Assembly: GCA_018894105.1 (NCBI GenBank)
Contig: CM032125.1
Location: forward strand, 806,001-870,000
DNA length: 64,000 nt
Direction of reading: 5' to 3'
Source of the DNA: Jacaranda mimosifolia
Lineage: Eukaryota > Streptophyta > Magnoliopsida > Lamiales > Bignoniaceae
This document shows positions 10,891-23,700 of this stretch, one piece after another (within the stretch, counting starts at the first letter, position 1; each line of letters opens with the position of its first letter). The notes below the pieces were generated by a model. That model saw nothing but the letters and a program-made list of their open reading frames with translations, had not been told where the DNA came from and made no database searches. Position numbers and translations under genes: made by a program.

Positions 10891-11964
10891 CTCTTGAGGA
10901 TGAATAACAATATCGAACAGGGTCGGCTGAGTGAAAGTAGAGAATGAAATCTAGAGAGAGAAGATTTTGATTTTTCTCATTTACGCAATTTCTTAGTGTT
11001 AACAGAATATGAGACGCAAATTTCCACTACAAAGATAGAAAAATACCATCTGACAAAAACAAAAAGACAATGTTTGTAAACGTACAAGAATGCATTAAAA
11101 TGAGATCCTAAGAGAGACACAGTATTCTTCGCCCTGATTTTTGTTCTCTTATTATCAAATGACCACTTTTCCTCATTGGAGAATTTTCTCTTTTAATTGA
11201 ATATTCTATTCAGCACGTCCCTTGTGTATGCCGGCTTTTACAATGAAACATTAATTTTTGGAAGATGTTCATTGATTGATTAATTCTTCACAAAAAACCA
11301 ATAAAATAAAGAAAAAGACTTCGATACAAAGTTAGTAATTCATAATCATTAAATGATTGTGACTACCAAAAAAAAAGCAAGTACGATAGTCCAATAAAAT
11401 TTTTAGAATGCATCATTTTATACAGTCAGGAAATCATAAAGAAGAGGAAGGTTATATATCTCATTCTTTTGTGTAATATCTGACCTTATCAGAAGCAGAG
11501 TGTCCAGTTTGAAATAGCAATTACCCAATATTGTCTTTTACAGAAAGGCACGCAATGATTTCCCCAACTTTGCTGGTTTTAAAAATATATGAATTTTATA
11601 TATATAGATTTGAGGCCAGAACAAATTTCGCCTAAAGTGAAAAATGCCATCCCTATAAAACTTCCAATGATTTCAATGGCAATTAAGTTTTAGGATACAA
11701 GAAGTCAACGATGTATGCAAATAGCAATTCAAAGACTTTCCTTTATAATATCTAAACATTTGTGATTTCTTTAAAACTAAACTTAATTAACATATAATTT
11801 TGATACTTTAACTATCTATTATCAATTCGCCAATCATCACTCTAGATAAAACAATCAAGATCAAACATAAAATAATATTTAGATAATTAAATGGAATATT
11901 TAGAAAATAAAACAAAAAGCACTACCTAAAATGGGTAAAAAAATATTTCCTTTCCACATTTTCC
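10891..11964 (-). other. NLR-1 upstream region and conserved upstream block
   Basis: 10891-11000 is a pyrimidine-rich leader in minus orientation, as in front of the other NLRs. 11100-11240 (tatcaaatgaccac, then ttaattgaatattct) matches 57950-58010 and 62390-62460. 11250-11420 holds the shared words gattgattaattc, tacaaagttagt, gtgactaccaaa and gatagtccaata. These blocks recur before several paralogs and are the best candidates for shared promoter sequence. No precise TATA box was assigned. Confidence 0.55.
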
Positions 11965-13515
11965 ACATATAATGTATGATTAACTAAATGGAGAGTATAT
12001 TTCTCAAAGTATAAAGCAATATTGTCTCACTAATTAATGGGTAGTTTTGCAAATTCTTTCACTAAAAGTAAAAGTTGTCTACTTCTGTCAATTTGTGGAG
12101 TATAACTATCAACTCTATTGGATATATATTTTGTTTTAAAATAATGATTAAAATATGTATAGTGATAACATTCCAAGGACCTGTGAGACGAAGGCGGTTT
12201 GGATATATCTCCATGACATATCTTAAATTTTCAATATATTCAAAGTTGGAAAAAAAGTGTTAATTGGTTCTTGTATAGAAATGCAAATATATTTGGGTGT
12301 TTTATATGAAAATGTAGATTAAAAATTATGTTTTATGCATGAAAACTGAAAAAGACATGTTTTTTAAAGATATATATGTTTTAAGAAATTTAGATTAAAA
12401 ATTATGTTTTATGCATGAAAACTGAAAAAGATGAATCATATCCATGCCATATTGCTTGCTGTTTGCTGTTTATTCCAAAAGTATGCATTTATTTTACCAG
12501 TTGGAGGATTTCTTTCCTCAAAACACCAACGTGAACATTGGAGGATTTTCATCGAGCAACCCTTGTTCATATCGTCCAAACCTTGTATGCTTTATATGTG
12601 CAGATGAACAAGAAATCGAAAAAAAAAATAATACAAGGATATCATTTCTGGGTGACAATCAGCTCACCATCAACTTAGTATGTACATTTTTAATTTAGCC
12701 GGACACCAAAACCATGAAATTAGTTTTTTAGTCGAGACATGAAGAGGATGTTTGGATGAGCTTAAAAGCTCTTTAAAATATTGTATAAGATATCCTCATT
12801 CCTCAACTGTTTGGAGACTTTCTTATAGATGATCTTGTAATTAACTCCTTAATAAGATGTTAAGATAACACATGTTCCTTTATGAAAAAGTAATAAGTTC
12901 CCAAAACTTTCACATTTTCAAATGAACTTCTTCAGTTTGGGTTGTATTAATATTGAAATTATCATTACTATTGTCTTATAAGTTTGATAATAATTTTATT
13001 TTAATTAACACTTAATTCGATAGATTCAAAAATATTACCTCATACGATTTTCAGGCAGACTTATCTAAGCACCCTCAAACTCATATGTAGAAAGATGTTT
13101 GTGGTCATAATGTTAGTCCTCTCAAAATGGAGTAAGAGGAAATACCAAACTTTGCCAACTTCAGTCTTCCAAACAGATGCACAGAAACTCATTAGCATCA
13201 CAGCATGGATCTTTTCCATGTTAATTATAACTCAACTTTTTGGGAGTAAAATAATATTTCTACATAAAAAGTAAATAAATATAATCTGAGATTAAGATTT
13301 AATGAAGCCTGAACAAGTTAAAAGAGTTTGAACTTTATAACATTAATGCTTAGATAAACATTATCGACTGATGGTAGCTCCTTGAATGATTCACCAATTT
13401 AAAGGTTGTCCATTGGAAACAGATTTCCTTCCACCCTCTCTGCCTCTTTAATTTGAATCATCAGTTATTTGATCCGCCCCCTCATCACATCATTGATTAA
13501 CAACCAGCAGATACT
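11965..13515 (-). repeat. NLR downstream-flank block, copy B (behind NLR-2)
   Basis: 11970-12170 and 13060-13515 match copies A (6306-7450) and C (35135-36110) in order and orientation. The spacing is longer here because 12180-13050 carries extra AT-rich DNA with no recognisable gene. The block lies downstream of NLR-2 in transcription sense and includes its last non-coding exon. Confidence 0.65.
12316..12431. repeat. Two perfect 40-bp direct repeats
   Basis: A 40-base sequence starting agattaaaaattatg and ending gaaaaaga occurs at 12316-12355 and again at 12392-12431, a period of 76 bases. It is a local duplication in non-coding flank sequence, recent enough to remain identical. Confidence 0.85.
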
Positions 13516-13737
13516 CTGAAAGCACAAACAGAAAAGTGTAAGCCAGCAACACATATTCATCTCCAAACCATCTATACATGCAGCTAATCTTTTATATATA
13601 TATATATATATTTTTTTTTTTTTTCATTTATACTATGTCAATCCTATTTTTTTGTTTCTCTATAATTATTTCTATGATAAAATCAAGTTACCAAATAAAG
13701 AAGCTTGAACTATTGGAAGGAATGCATAATATCAAAC
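13516..13737 (-). other. Predicted 3'-UTR intron of NLR-2
   Basis: On the minus strand the donor reads gatctgat-type exon then cag|gtttga at 13737. The acceptor is a pyrimidine-rich run ending in gtgctttcag|agtatc at 13516. The 222-bp intron starts 61 bases past the NLR-2 stop codon. The same donor and acceptor words occur behind NLR-1 (9164-9370) and NLR-4 (50149-50349), supporting a real conserved intron. An intron more than about 55 bases after a stop can mark a transcript for nonsense-mediated decay, so its position may affect NLR mRNA level; that last point is inference. Confidence 0.65.
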
Positions 13738-13797
13738 CTGATCTGAAGCAGAAACAAGTGTCCAGTCTGAAATAGCATCACTCAATGTGCCCTTCCA

Positions 13798-16377
13798 CTA
13801 ATAACCCATGAAGCGAACTTGAAGGGAATCATTTCCGCAACTTTTTTGCTCCTCTTTGATGCTTTTGGCCGACTCCACAACAGATTCGTTATATTCATTA
13901 ACCTCAATCAGTTCAAGTGTTGGAATTTCTCCAATAGCATATGGAATTTCAATTAGATTCCAACAAGTATAAAGCTTTAGACACTTGAGGCTTGGGAAGT
14001 GGCTACTTTCAGTTATCCATTGCTGTACATCTACCAATTCCATTAGCAGAAATTTCAGCCGAGGAAATTCTCCTTCACTTGTTTCCCATTTGTCTCCATA
14101 GCAAGCGTGACGTCTTAGTTTAAGTACTTCAAGATTAGACAACAAACCAACAATCCCCATATCTTTCCATGGAATTCTCAAACCACGCAAGGTTAAATTT
14201 TTCAGCGTCCTGGGAAAAACAGGATTAAGCTTTCTCTCAAAAGGACCATATGTGTGTACCTCCAATTTTAGCTTTTCGAGTTTATGTAGATATACGAGAT
14301 TGTTAAGGTGATAGTCTTCAGCATATTCGTCTCCCTCAATAGGATAATAGATTCCCAATGTCTTTAAGTTTGGAATCATTTTCAGGATCTCTTCAGTGCA
14401 TTTGAAATCTTTTACTCCAGAAAGTGTTTGCAGGTTTTCTAGAGGAAAAGTTGGAGCTCCTTCTGGAATATTGGGTAAGGCACCTTTAAATATTAGATGC
14501 CTTAATTGCTGCATCCTCCAAATCTCCATTGGCAAATACAATTCCCCATATCGATGAACGATTAAGGTTTGAAGATCATGAATATTTAATATGAACGGAG
14601 AAAGAACAAATAGGTCTATACATTTGAAAGCAAGGTACCTTAAATGAAATAGCTCAAGTACTTCAGGGAACTTGGTGATTATGAGGCATTGAACTGTATC
14701 AGGTGCCGCATCCAATACCCTGAGCAATCTAAATTTTCCAAAAGAGCATAGTGGAAATTGATTACCGTAGAAGCATGTAATTGTATGGATGGTTGAGCCG
14801 ATATCCGTATTTGCAAGGTAACCCAAATAATAACTAGCAATGGCTATGCGGCGCTGGTTATTTATGCTTTTTAGAGAATTCATGCTACCATACCTACCCA
14901 TAACATTTAGAAAAAACTTCTCTTCCTCTGCTTTTCTTATGCACAAGTCCCTCACAAGATCATGGAAGCTGCAAAATTTGATTTTTCCATTAGACTTCCT
15001 CCTAGTAACCAAAACAAGACTTCTCATGACAAGATCCACCAAGTACCCCTCTGCCTCCTCTTCAAAGCTTTTAGATCCACTTGGTTTTATAAAACCCTCA
15101 GCTACCCATAATTTGATGAGTTTCGAAACCCGGATCTCATAATCTTTGGGAAAGCCTCCCATGTATAAGAAACACGGTCTCAAATGATGAGGCAAATGGT
15201 TATAACTAAAAGATAGTATCTTTGTGAACTGCTCATCATTTGTAATGCTAATTGCTAAATTTATGTTTTCTACAATAGCCATCCAGGAAGCTTGATTTTC
15301 AGTGACCGCGGACAGGAGCCCTGCAATCAGGACAATTGCAAGGGGCAGACCTCTACAGCTTCTTGCTATCACCTTTCCAATGGTTTCTAATTCAGGAGGA
15401 CAATTTTCTCCTGCAAACACTTTTTGCTTAAGCAAATTCCAACTTTGATCTTCATCCATAAAATGCATCTCATGAAGTGGGATAGAAGAGTTGGGATAAG
15501 CAGCCACATAAGATAGCCTTGTGGTTAATATGATTCTACTTCCAATACAGTCATCAGGAAATGCCTTCTTTACATCATCCCAAGCCTTTGTACTCCAAAT
15601 ATCATCCATTACAATGAGATACTTTCTACCCTTTAATCTTTTGTACACTTTCTCCATTGCTTCATTGCTTCGTTCTGCTTTCATGGAAACTAGGAGGCTT
15701 GCGAAAATTTCTTGTGCATTGTAATCTTGTGATACTGTGATCCAAGCACGAATATCAAAGTGTTCCACAGTTAATAGATCATCATAGGCAATTCTAGCAA
15801 GCGTAGTTTTGCCAATGCCTCCCATACCACAGATTGGGATGACTTCCAGATTCTGTGATTCTCCACAAAGCCGAGCCTTTATTGCCATCAAGTCTTCGTC
15901 AAAACCAACCACAGCATCTTTGTTCGTAGGCGCAATTGGCCTTGGTGATGAAGCAGCAACAGAAGAATATGTACTGAGCTGCACATCTTTGGCTCTGGCG
16001 CTATTCTTGATCTCCATCACCTCTCTGGCGATTGAATCAATTTCCTTCATTACTTTTTTCGACTTTTTAAAATCAGAATGAAGCCAACGCTTGACACTTT
16101 CAGGTCTTGTGGTAGACTTCAAGATATAACATCGCCGAATTTGTTTCCACATAAATTGTTCCGTAATATCCTCAGCTTTGTATGCTACATCCCTGATTCG
16201 TTCTTCCAAACTACTGGCTTTCTCTGGAAATTCTTCAAGAAAATGTTTCAAGAAGACAATGTTCTCATGGGTAGATTCAAGTTGATGTTTCCCATTATGG
16301 TAAATGGGATATTTATCATGATCATGTAGTATTTTGTCTATGGTTTGTGTAAGTGAAACAAGAGCAGCATAAGCCAT
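13798..16377 (-). CDS. NLR-2: intact CC-NB-ARC-LRR disease resistance protein, R1A/R1B type
   Basis: A single uninterrupted 859-codon frame starts MAYAALVSLTQTIDKIL. Residues 1-130 are the coiled-coil domain, with AEDITEQF at 68-75 in the place of the EDVID motif. The NB-ARC follows: P-loop GMGGIGKTT (184-192), RNBS-A-like AWITVSQDY (211-219), kinase-2 YLIVMDDIW (253-261), RNBS-B GSRIILTTR (279-287), GLPLAI (343-348), RNBS-D CFLYMGGFP, and an MHD-type motif written FHD (471-473). From about 500 to 859 are irregular leucine-rich repeats ending in a family tail (ESAKSIKEEQ). Such proteins are cytoplasmic ATP/ADP switches that detect pathogen effectors and trigger cell death. Nearly all switch residues are present, so it is probably functional; FHD instead of MHD is tolerated in many family members. 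This is the only intact gene of the cluster in the window. No specific pathogen can be inferred. Confidence 0.95.
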   Translation of the reverse strand: MAYAALVSLTQTIDKILHDHDKYPIYHNGKHQLESTHENIVFLKHFLEEFPEKASSLEERIRDVAYKAEDITEQFMWKQIRRCYILKSTTRPESVKRWLHSDFKKSKKVMKEIDSIAREVMEIKNSARAKDVQLSTYSSVAASSPRPIAPTNKDAVVGFDEDLMAIKARLCGESQNLEVIPICGMGGIGKTTLARIAYDDLLTVEHFDIRAWITVSQDYNAQEIFASLLVSMKAERSNEAMEKVYKRLKGRKYLIVMDDIWSTKAWDDVKKAFPDDCIGSRIILTTRLSYVAAYPNSSIPLHEMHFMDEDQSWNLLKQKVFAGENCPPELETIGKVIARSCRGLPLAIVLIAGLLSAVTENQASWMAIVENINLAISITNDEQFTKILSFSYNHLPHHLRPCFLYMGGFPKDYEIRVSKLIKLWVAEGFIKPSGSKSFEEEAEGYLVDLVMRSLVLVTRRKSNGKIKFCSFHDLVRDLCIRKAEEEKFFLNVMGRYGSMNSLKSINNQRRIAIASYYLGYLANTDIGSTIHTITCFYGNQFPLCSFGKFRLLRVLDAAPDTVQCLIITKFPEVLELFHLRYLAFKCIDLFVLSPFILNIHDLQTLIVHRYGELYLPMEIWRMQQLRHLIFKGALPNIPEGAPTFPLENLQTLSGVKDFKCTEEILKMIPNLKTLGIYYPIEGDEYAEDYHLNNLVYLHKLEKLKLEVHTYGPFERKLNPVFPRTLKNLTLRGLRIPWKDMGIVGLLSNLEVLKLRRHACYGDKWETSEGEFPRLKFLLMELVDVQQWITESSHFPSLKCLKLYTCWNLIEIPYAIGEIPTLELIEVNEYNESVVESAKSIKEEQKSCGNDSLQVRFMGY

Positions 16378-17697
16378 ATCAAATCAAAATGAAGGAAGAA
16401 GAATAACAAGGGCTATCTTAGAGAGAAAGAGCGATAGAGAAAGAAGAGAAACAATTTCCGAGAGAAAACTGATTGACCAAACTTTTAAGTCTTCTCATTC
16501 AGACTATGTACAGTCTCTCATTGTTAATTATCAGTCAACAAAGTGTTGTGGAATTGCTTTATGGTAGGCCCGGAATCAATGTCCTTTTGAATTTTGTCAT
16601 CAGTGTGAAATCTGAACCACAAAACTACTGTGTGTTGATGTTGGACAGTTTTTTGTACATTGCTATTTTTACCTTAGGATCAATTGTTTTGTATACAATA
16701 TTGTAGAGGTATAATAAACAATTAAAAGTGTAAGCTAATTGGCCTAATATTGTTGATCTTTTTGCTTTAAAACCTCTTTGTTGGGTTATACGAGCTAGTA
16801 GTTTTAGGAAGAGGAAAAAAAATACGTATTTGAGAAGAGAAAAGAGAACTACTCTTAGTAGTTATGAGGATTAACAATATAAAAATGAGGACATTTTAGG
16901 AAGATTGCTCGAAAACATGACATAAAAGGTTAAGTACTTCGTATATAGTATAGATATTCTTTTATCAAACGCATAATTTTGCTTGGATATTTTCTCTAAT
17001 AAGAAGTAAGTGATCAATTAAAATTTCACTCATTTCTTCTCATTTTTCTTCAAGTGACACTTTCTCTTGTTATAAATTTTCTAATGGGGTTCAATGGAAA
17101 TTTATTTTTAGGATTCGTTTGCTTTGAATGATGTGATTATAAGTAATATATATGTAAAAGGATACATTTTAAGCCCACTAGAATAGAATATTTTAATTTT
17201 ATGTTTGATTGGTAAGATTAATATATAAATATATTAAAATACAATATATAAATTTACTATTATATCCTTTATACTTTCTAATAAGTTTTTCACAATTTTC
17301 TCATTCTTCTCCATTCTTAGGAACAAGGTTTAATTGAAAAGAAGATAAAAAAATAGGCTCTATTTGATCTTTGTAATTCTTATCACACCAAATTAAATCA
17401 AGTATTCCACCCTTTCATCCATTTTCCAAAAGCAACAATAAATAATGTTGGGGCTAAAATTTATTAAAGACTTTTATCAATTAAAACAAATACTAAAAGA
17501 GGCTTGATTAGATCTGCATCGCACCTAATCAAGCCAAGCAAACGAGGCCCTAGGATATACCAAGCCACCGAAGTCTATAGATGAAGGCTTTCCTCAATAA
17601 CTCTTTAAAAAAATGTGGGAGTCATTTGAATATAGGAGATAAATTTTTAGGGATAAATAATTGTCATGTGACTTGGTCTTATGTATGTTTATATAGA
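16378..17697 (-). other. NLR-2 upstream region, AT-rich, no other gene
   Basis: Directly before the start codon the minus strand has a CT-rich leader (ttctcttctttctctatcgc and similar). 16540-16620 (ttgctttatggtaggcc, then aaatctgaacc) recurs at 43130-43190, where it marks the lost 5' end of NLR-3. 16740-17580 holds only AT-rich DNA. 17590-17697 matches 4205-4300 and ends exactly at a Helitron terminus. Confidence 0.55.
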
Positions 17698-17728
17698 CTA
17701 GAAAGGTGCACGTGCGCTGCACGTGACT
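17698..17728 (-). other. Helitron 3' terminus: stem-loop plus CTAG
   Basis: On the minus strand there is a perfect 7-bp stem (CACGTGC/GCACGTG) with an AGC loop, then seven bases and CTAG, followed by a host T. In Helitrons this hairpin acts as the rolling-circle transposition terminator. Confidence 0.75.
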
Positions 17729-17749
17729 TAATAATTTTTATAGTTATTT

Positions 17750-20700
17750 ATTTTATGAATGATTTAATATTTATATCTAATTTAAATTCTTATCAAAAAG
17801 ACACACAAATACTTATCTAATTTAAAATAATATGAATTGTATCCAAATAGAATCAAATAATTCATATGTCAAAGTTGATAATAAAAACTAATGCATTTCA
17901 TAAATTGACAATTTGAACACAATTTATATAGTAGGTTGAATAAAATATAAGCAATTTAGTTAATGGCTAGTTAAAAGACAAAATATACATCCAATAAAAT
18001 TAATATCTTAACTACCATTTATCAAATTAAATGATTAATATATATATATATATATAACTATGTACAAATATTGAAGTATAAATAGTAGGGAATTCATCTA
18101 GATTTTAAAGAATATTTTGATAAGGTTTCAGTAATCTTATTTTTGTGATGCTTCTTTGAAACTCGAGCATCAAATTCCATTTATTATTAGCAACTCTTGA
18201 AAAGATGTTGTGCCTCCAACATGGTTTGAGAACAATTTAAGTCAATCTCTTTCTCCTTCTAAGGGATTGCACCGTATATACAACCTCTCACATCTCATTT
18301 GTTCATTTCACTCAACATCTATGTTATGTGTCTCAAATGTAGTGTTTTGGATATTCCCTATAGAGATACTTTCTTTCTTTATCACTTTTAGTACATAGAG
18401 AAATATTTTGTAAGCATTATTTTGGAGATGTGGTCATATATATTGAATGTTTTATAAAATTTGATTTACACAATAAGTGGCAGATTGTTGATTTGGAAAA
18501 TAGTTGTAGATTAATAATTACATATGTATTTTATTCAAATTGAATTAAAAGTGTTCTACATTTTGGAGCAGAGACCCTCTGAGCACCTTAAAATGCTTAT
18601 TTTCATTATTTATTCTCTTCATCACTTTGGGTGATGTTAATGGTCTCTCTATCATAGATCTTGTAGATATACATGTATCATATTTCATTGATGTCACTAC
18701 AAAACATATCTTCATATTGATATGACAATTGTACCTGAATAGCATACTAACCACTGGTTATTGAGTTCTGCACTACGAACACTAATTAATTATTATACAA
18801 TCTCTTTTATTAAACCAGACACACATATTTTCCTTAAATAATGCTTTCAATATGACATGGATAAACACATTTGCATTTTCCATCAATCGTACAAGCTAGA
18901 ATTATACTTGTTTCTATCTATACATGATCCTTGCATCATGTGTTTAAGAACTGAGCCGTAGAGTATAAGATGTTTTTCCATATTTGGAACTTTTGTATAC
19001 ACAAATCTACTATAGTAATTCAGGCTTGTAATTTTATACTTGGACTTTAGAATTATCACCATGTGAGCATATGGTGATTTTTTTTCCCTATAATTTAGAC
19101 ATATACAACAATTTCTCAAATATTTGCTTCATAAACAACTGGTGTTCCAGACATTCTACTTTTGCTCAAAAGATTCTAGAGGTTAAATTTGGTGGATCTT
19201 GAACTCGTTGACCATCATAGAGGTTTTCTTGTATTTTTATTTTTTGTTGCAAGTTATTGTAATAAAAAGATATATTTTTCCAAATCTTTGGACTAATACC
19301 TATACATTAAGATATATATGATTCATATCTCTTGAATCCTCAATAAAAGATATTGAAGAGTAATTCTTTCTTCAACTTTCTTCAACTTCACTACCCTTGT
19401 CTCTCCTTCTGATGGTGCTATCCATCAATTTTGATAGCTTATGATGGTAGTAATGCAATCTTGAGGTCTCCAATTTTATATGATTATGTGTCGACGATTG
19501 ATAATTCTCTATATAAAAAATTTATAATCTGAAATTGATAATACATGTAGAAAATCATATAAGTTTAAAACTTGAAATTTTAATTGTGCAAGTGCTTTGC
19601 ATATTCATTTTTTGCATTGACTAAATTTTATATATTAATAGCAAAATGCAAACAATCTCTTTGGAGTGTTAAGAGTAATAAACAATGGACAAACTTTATA
19701 AACATGTTTATTGTTCTCTAACAATATAGTTGCACGACTTGTAAGGGGTCGCTTGGATAGATTCATTCTTCTGAATTGCATTATTGAATGTTATAAACTT
19801 TTCTGTTTAATGTGACATTATTGACATGCACAATAATCTGTTTATTATTGGCATTATTGACATCCATAATAATATGTTCTTCTAAGTTTATGTCCTCAAT
19901 GTGCATGGACAGCAACATGTCATTCCACTAATATATTATGATTATCCCCTTGAACCTAAATTGCCAACACATTTGTCTATTTTCATACCTTTTGAGATAT
20001 GGGGCTAAATATTGTTCATTGAAAGGCAATCCTTTAACCTTCTAAAGATTTTTGTATATGGATGTATCTCAATTAATTTTGTAAGTTTCCTCACAATTGC
20101 CTTTAATCATAAGTGTGATTTTCTACTATCTTCATTCTATTATGAAGCTCATATTCAACTTTGACAAAAATAAAGCTAAAAAGTCCAGACCTATTTTCAT
20201 TTGGAATGAGTCCTAGAAGATTATGATATAGCATGCCTTGTGTTCAAACGATATAAACTTCATAATTTGTAGATTCAAACTCTTTATCTAATTTTAAATG
20301 TGAAGTTCAAAACTCAAATATTTTTTCATAAGTTCACAACCTCTGAACAACTTATGCAATTTATTTGACCTTTGAATAAGTGTAGCTAGTTTTTCTATTG
20401 CAATAATAATATATGCAAGACTCACATTGAAATCTTACAACATTGTTACGATACAATTAGGTACCTTATTTATTTTATAAATCTTCAAGCATACAGATCA
20501 TAAACTATCAAATCTAATCAAAAAAATGAGATTAAGACTCAAATGTTTTTGCATATAACAATTTTTTGTCCGCGTGTATGATATTTATTTAAAAGCATAA
20601 AGTACATCTCATCATAAAGTATGGCTTTATTAATAATTATTGATCCTTTGATTGATAAGAATCATTTATGACCTTCGAAAATATTGAATGGATAAATACC

Positions 20701-23700
20701 GGCAATTGCATTCTCACGGAACTAACTCTTTTTCATCCAAAGCTACGATTCATGAAAAGGCGCTACTTGTTGTTTCTTATGTTTTCTCTCCATTGATAAT
20801 CCAATTGACTTTCTCATTTTTTTGAGCTCTTAAGTTTTATTTATGTATTCCTATCTCTTTGTAGACCTTAGTATGATATGTTTCTTCTTTATTCTATCTA
20901 GTTTTCATTATCAAAACACATCTACTATAAAATAACATTAAAAAATTATGCACATATATTTAAAATATAGATGAGATTTTTCTAAATAACAATATATGAT
21001 GATGTTTTAAGTATATAACAAAATATCTAGTACAAATCATTATACGAAGTTGAATTTATGGTAAAAGTTTACTGATACATTACCATTTTAAGAAACTTTT
21101 ATTGAAAATTAGAATAATGAAAATATGTGAATTGAAAAATTACTAAAATAAAATATATCTTGAAGAGCTTCATATTTAAAAGATATAATTTACATTTACT
21201 TTTTTACAATCTAATGACTAATAGTAGCTGAAATTATTTTACTATTTTATTTTTAGGTGATATTTTAATAAACTTTTATTTTTTAAGTTTCTTTTCTATC
21301 GTCCTCATAAATTGAATTTATGCAAGTTCTTATTCTATTTTAATTTTTTTTGTTTTTTTTTTTATTGAAAATGTATAATCATGTGCACTTACTTATTATG
21401 TTTGCATTTTTTTAATTCTAAACAATAACTTTAAATTGTTATTTTATGAAATAAAAACAAAGATATGATTTTAAAATAATTTAGAGCAATTTATAAATTA
21501 TTTCCCTCTAAATTTTAATTAAAAAATTGTATTACTTATTTAATATTAGATTTTTAATGGACCACTTGTTTAAATCTAAAATTAGAAGGAAAGAAAAAAA
21601 AAATCATGTGTACAAACTGTGCAATTTATCTACAACGAATCTATTCCCACCTTTCAAAAAAATTGTTCTCTTCCTAGTCAAGCTAAAAAAGTGAAAGTTA
21701 AATTCCTATTAGTTTTAAACCTTAAAATATCATCATGTTAAATAAGAATATTACATTATTTTATAAATTTTTGTTGGTGAAAAAATGTGTGAAAAGTGTT
21801 TGATTAAAAGATTACTATGCTAATGCATATTTTTGCAAGATCTAAATTATGAATTAAGTTGGCCATTAATATAATGTGACATAAATTTGTTAAGTGTAAC
21901 TTCATCATTTGAAATAGTTGTATCTTATTAATTATTTAACATTTAACAATATAAGAAATAAAAACTTTTGATTGTTGAATATTATGTTTTTAGTGGATAT
22001 ATACTTGTTATCTATTCGGTATATATGCCATAGGGTATGGATGGTGACACATGGATTAATGTAAGATTTTATTCAATGAAATGTATTTGTTGATCTTCCA
22101 TCTTATATCGTAAATGAAAGCATTTCACTGTGTCATATTCATGTTATTACTAAAATCATATTTACACTTTTTAATTTTAAATAATCTAAATGACATAATT
22201 ATCAATCCAACAATACATTTTCTTTTTTGAAAAAATTCAAGTCAATTATATAATGAATTAATTATACTTGTTATATCATTAATGTACACTATAAGAATAT
22301 TGTTTGCCATATGACTAGTTGAGTTACACCAAATTTGATCTTCACAAGGTTTTCCTCATCCAATGCCATGCCCAAAATAATATACAAGGTTATTTGAAAA
22401 ATAAAATATTATTTACATTTCTATCTTATTATCTCTTAAAAATAATTTGTTGAACTAACATCCCATCATCACTTTAAGTGAAAAGATTTTATATGGTTAT
22501 TTTTTGAAGCTTCTAATAGCGTTATCAGTTATATATTATTTTTCTTTTGATCCACTTTTTATCTCTTAACTTAAATAAATAGGAATATAAAAGCATCTTT
22601 TTCTATTAGATCCCAAGAAAATAGCCATGGACATCTCAATGTAAGAATTGACCAAAATATATTTTATAAATATATATACATACACACACATAAATAAATC
22701 AAAAGAAGAAAATTTGAATAAGATCGAATTAATTTATCTTTTTTCATTATCATACTATATATACTATTAGATTTGAGTTTGACATCTATTTACTTATATT
22801 ACAAATATATTTCTCTTTTTAATCCTTGAGAAGAAATCCATATTTGCATGGACATATTTATAAAAAATTATCCGATTTCCTCATCAATTTTAAAATTTTC
22901 TTAATCCTATAACTATAAGACTTAATCTATTTTTTATTATATGCATATTAAATTTACTATTTTTTAAATTGAACAATACTTTGATGATATATATAAGAAA
23001 TATTTTTCTCCTTTTATTTTTAAGGGAGAACTCAAAAAGAATATCTCCATGACATATTTATAAAGACACATTTTTTCCTCATCGATTGAGTTTTTCTTAA
23101 TTAATTTCAATGTAGTTATTATTTTATATGAGTTTAACAAAAAAAAAAATTAATTTGATTGCAATTTATCATGAAGCCATATGTATCATTCTAATAAAGT
23201 ATTTTAATTTATCAGAGGAAATAAAATTTGTTACCAAGTTGACATTTTGCTTTGTGATTTTCGTGCGCTGGCACATCGATCAGAATCATATATATATATA
23301 TATATATTTGTACATATGCACTTAAATATTTTTTTGTCATATGTCTGGGCAGAGATGCATTTGAATGAAGAAAGTATCAATGAGTTTTCTTCTAATTTTA
23401 TTTTATTTCCTGATCACTACTCTATTGTGCACGTTAGTCAACTGAATTATTTATCTAATCTATATATATATATATATAGCATAAGCAAGTCAGCAAATGT
23501 CATTATTATTATAACTTATAAAGACGAATAGAGAGACAACGTTGCACAGTGGATACATATCTTTAAAAGTATATGAATTGGAACATATCATCAAATAAAT
23601 TGAGAAGTAATTTATTATTATATATTTTAAGAATATTCAAACAGCCATAACACTTATCGCCCGCGGAGTTGAAGGCATCATTAGTTTAATTTTTTAACTT

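Noticed and set aside
14840..16329. Several plus-strand open frames of 67-100 codons opposite NLR-2
   Set aside because: They mirror the conserved NLR sequence on the other strand and recur opposite NLR-4 and NLR-6 (for example 51484-51744, 60748-60951) as a by-product of codon usage. They show no independent start context.
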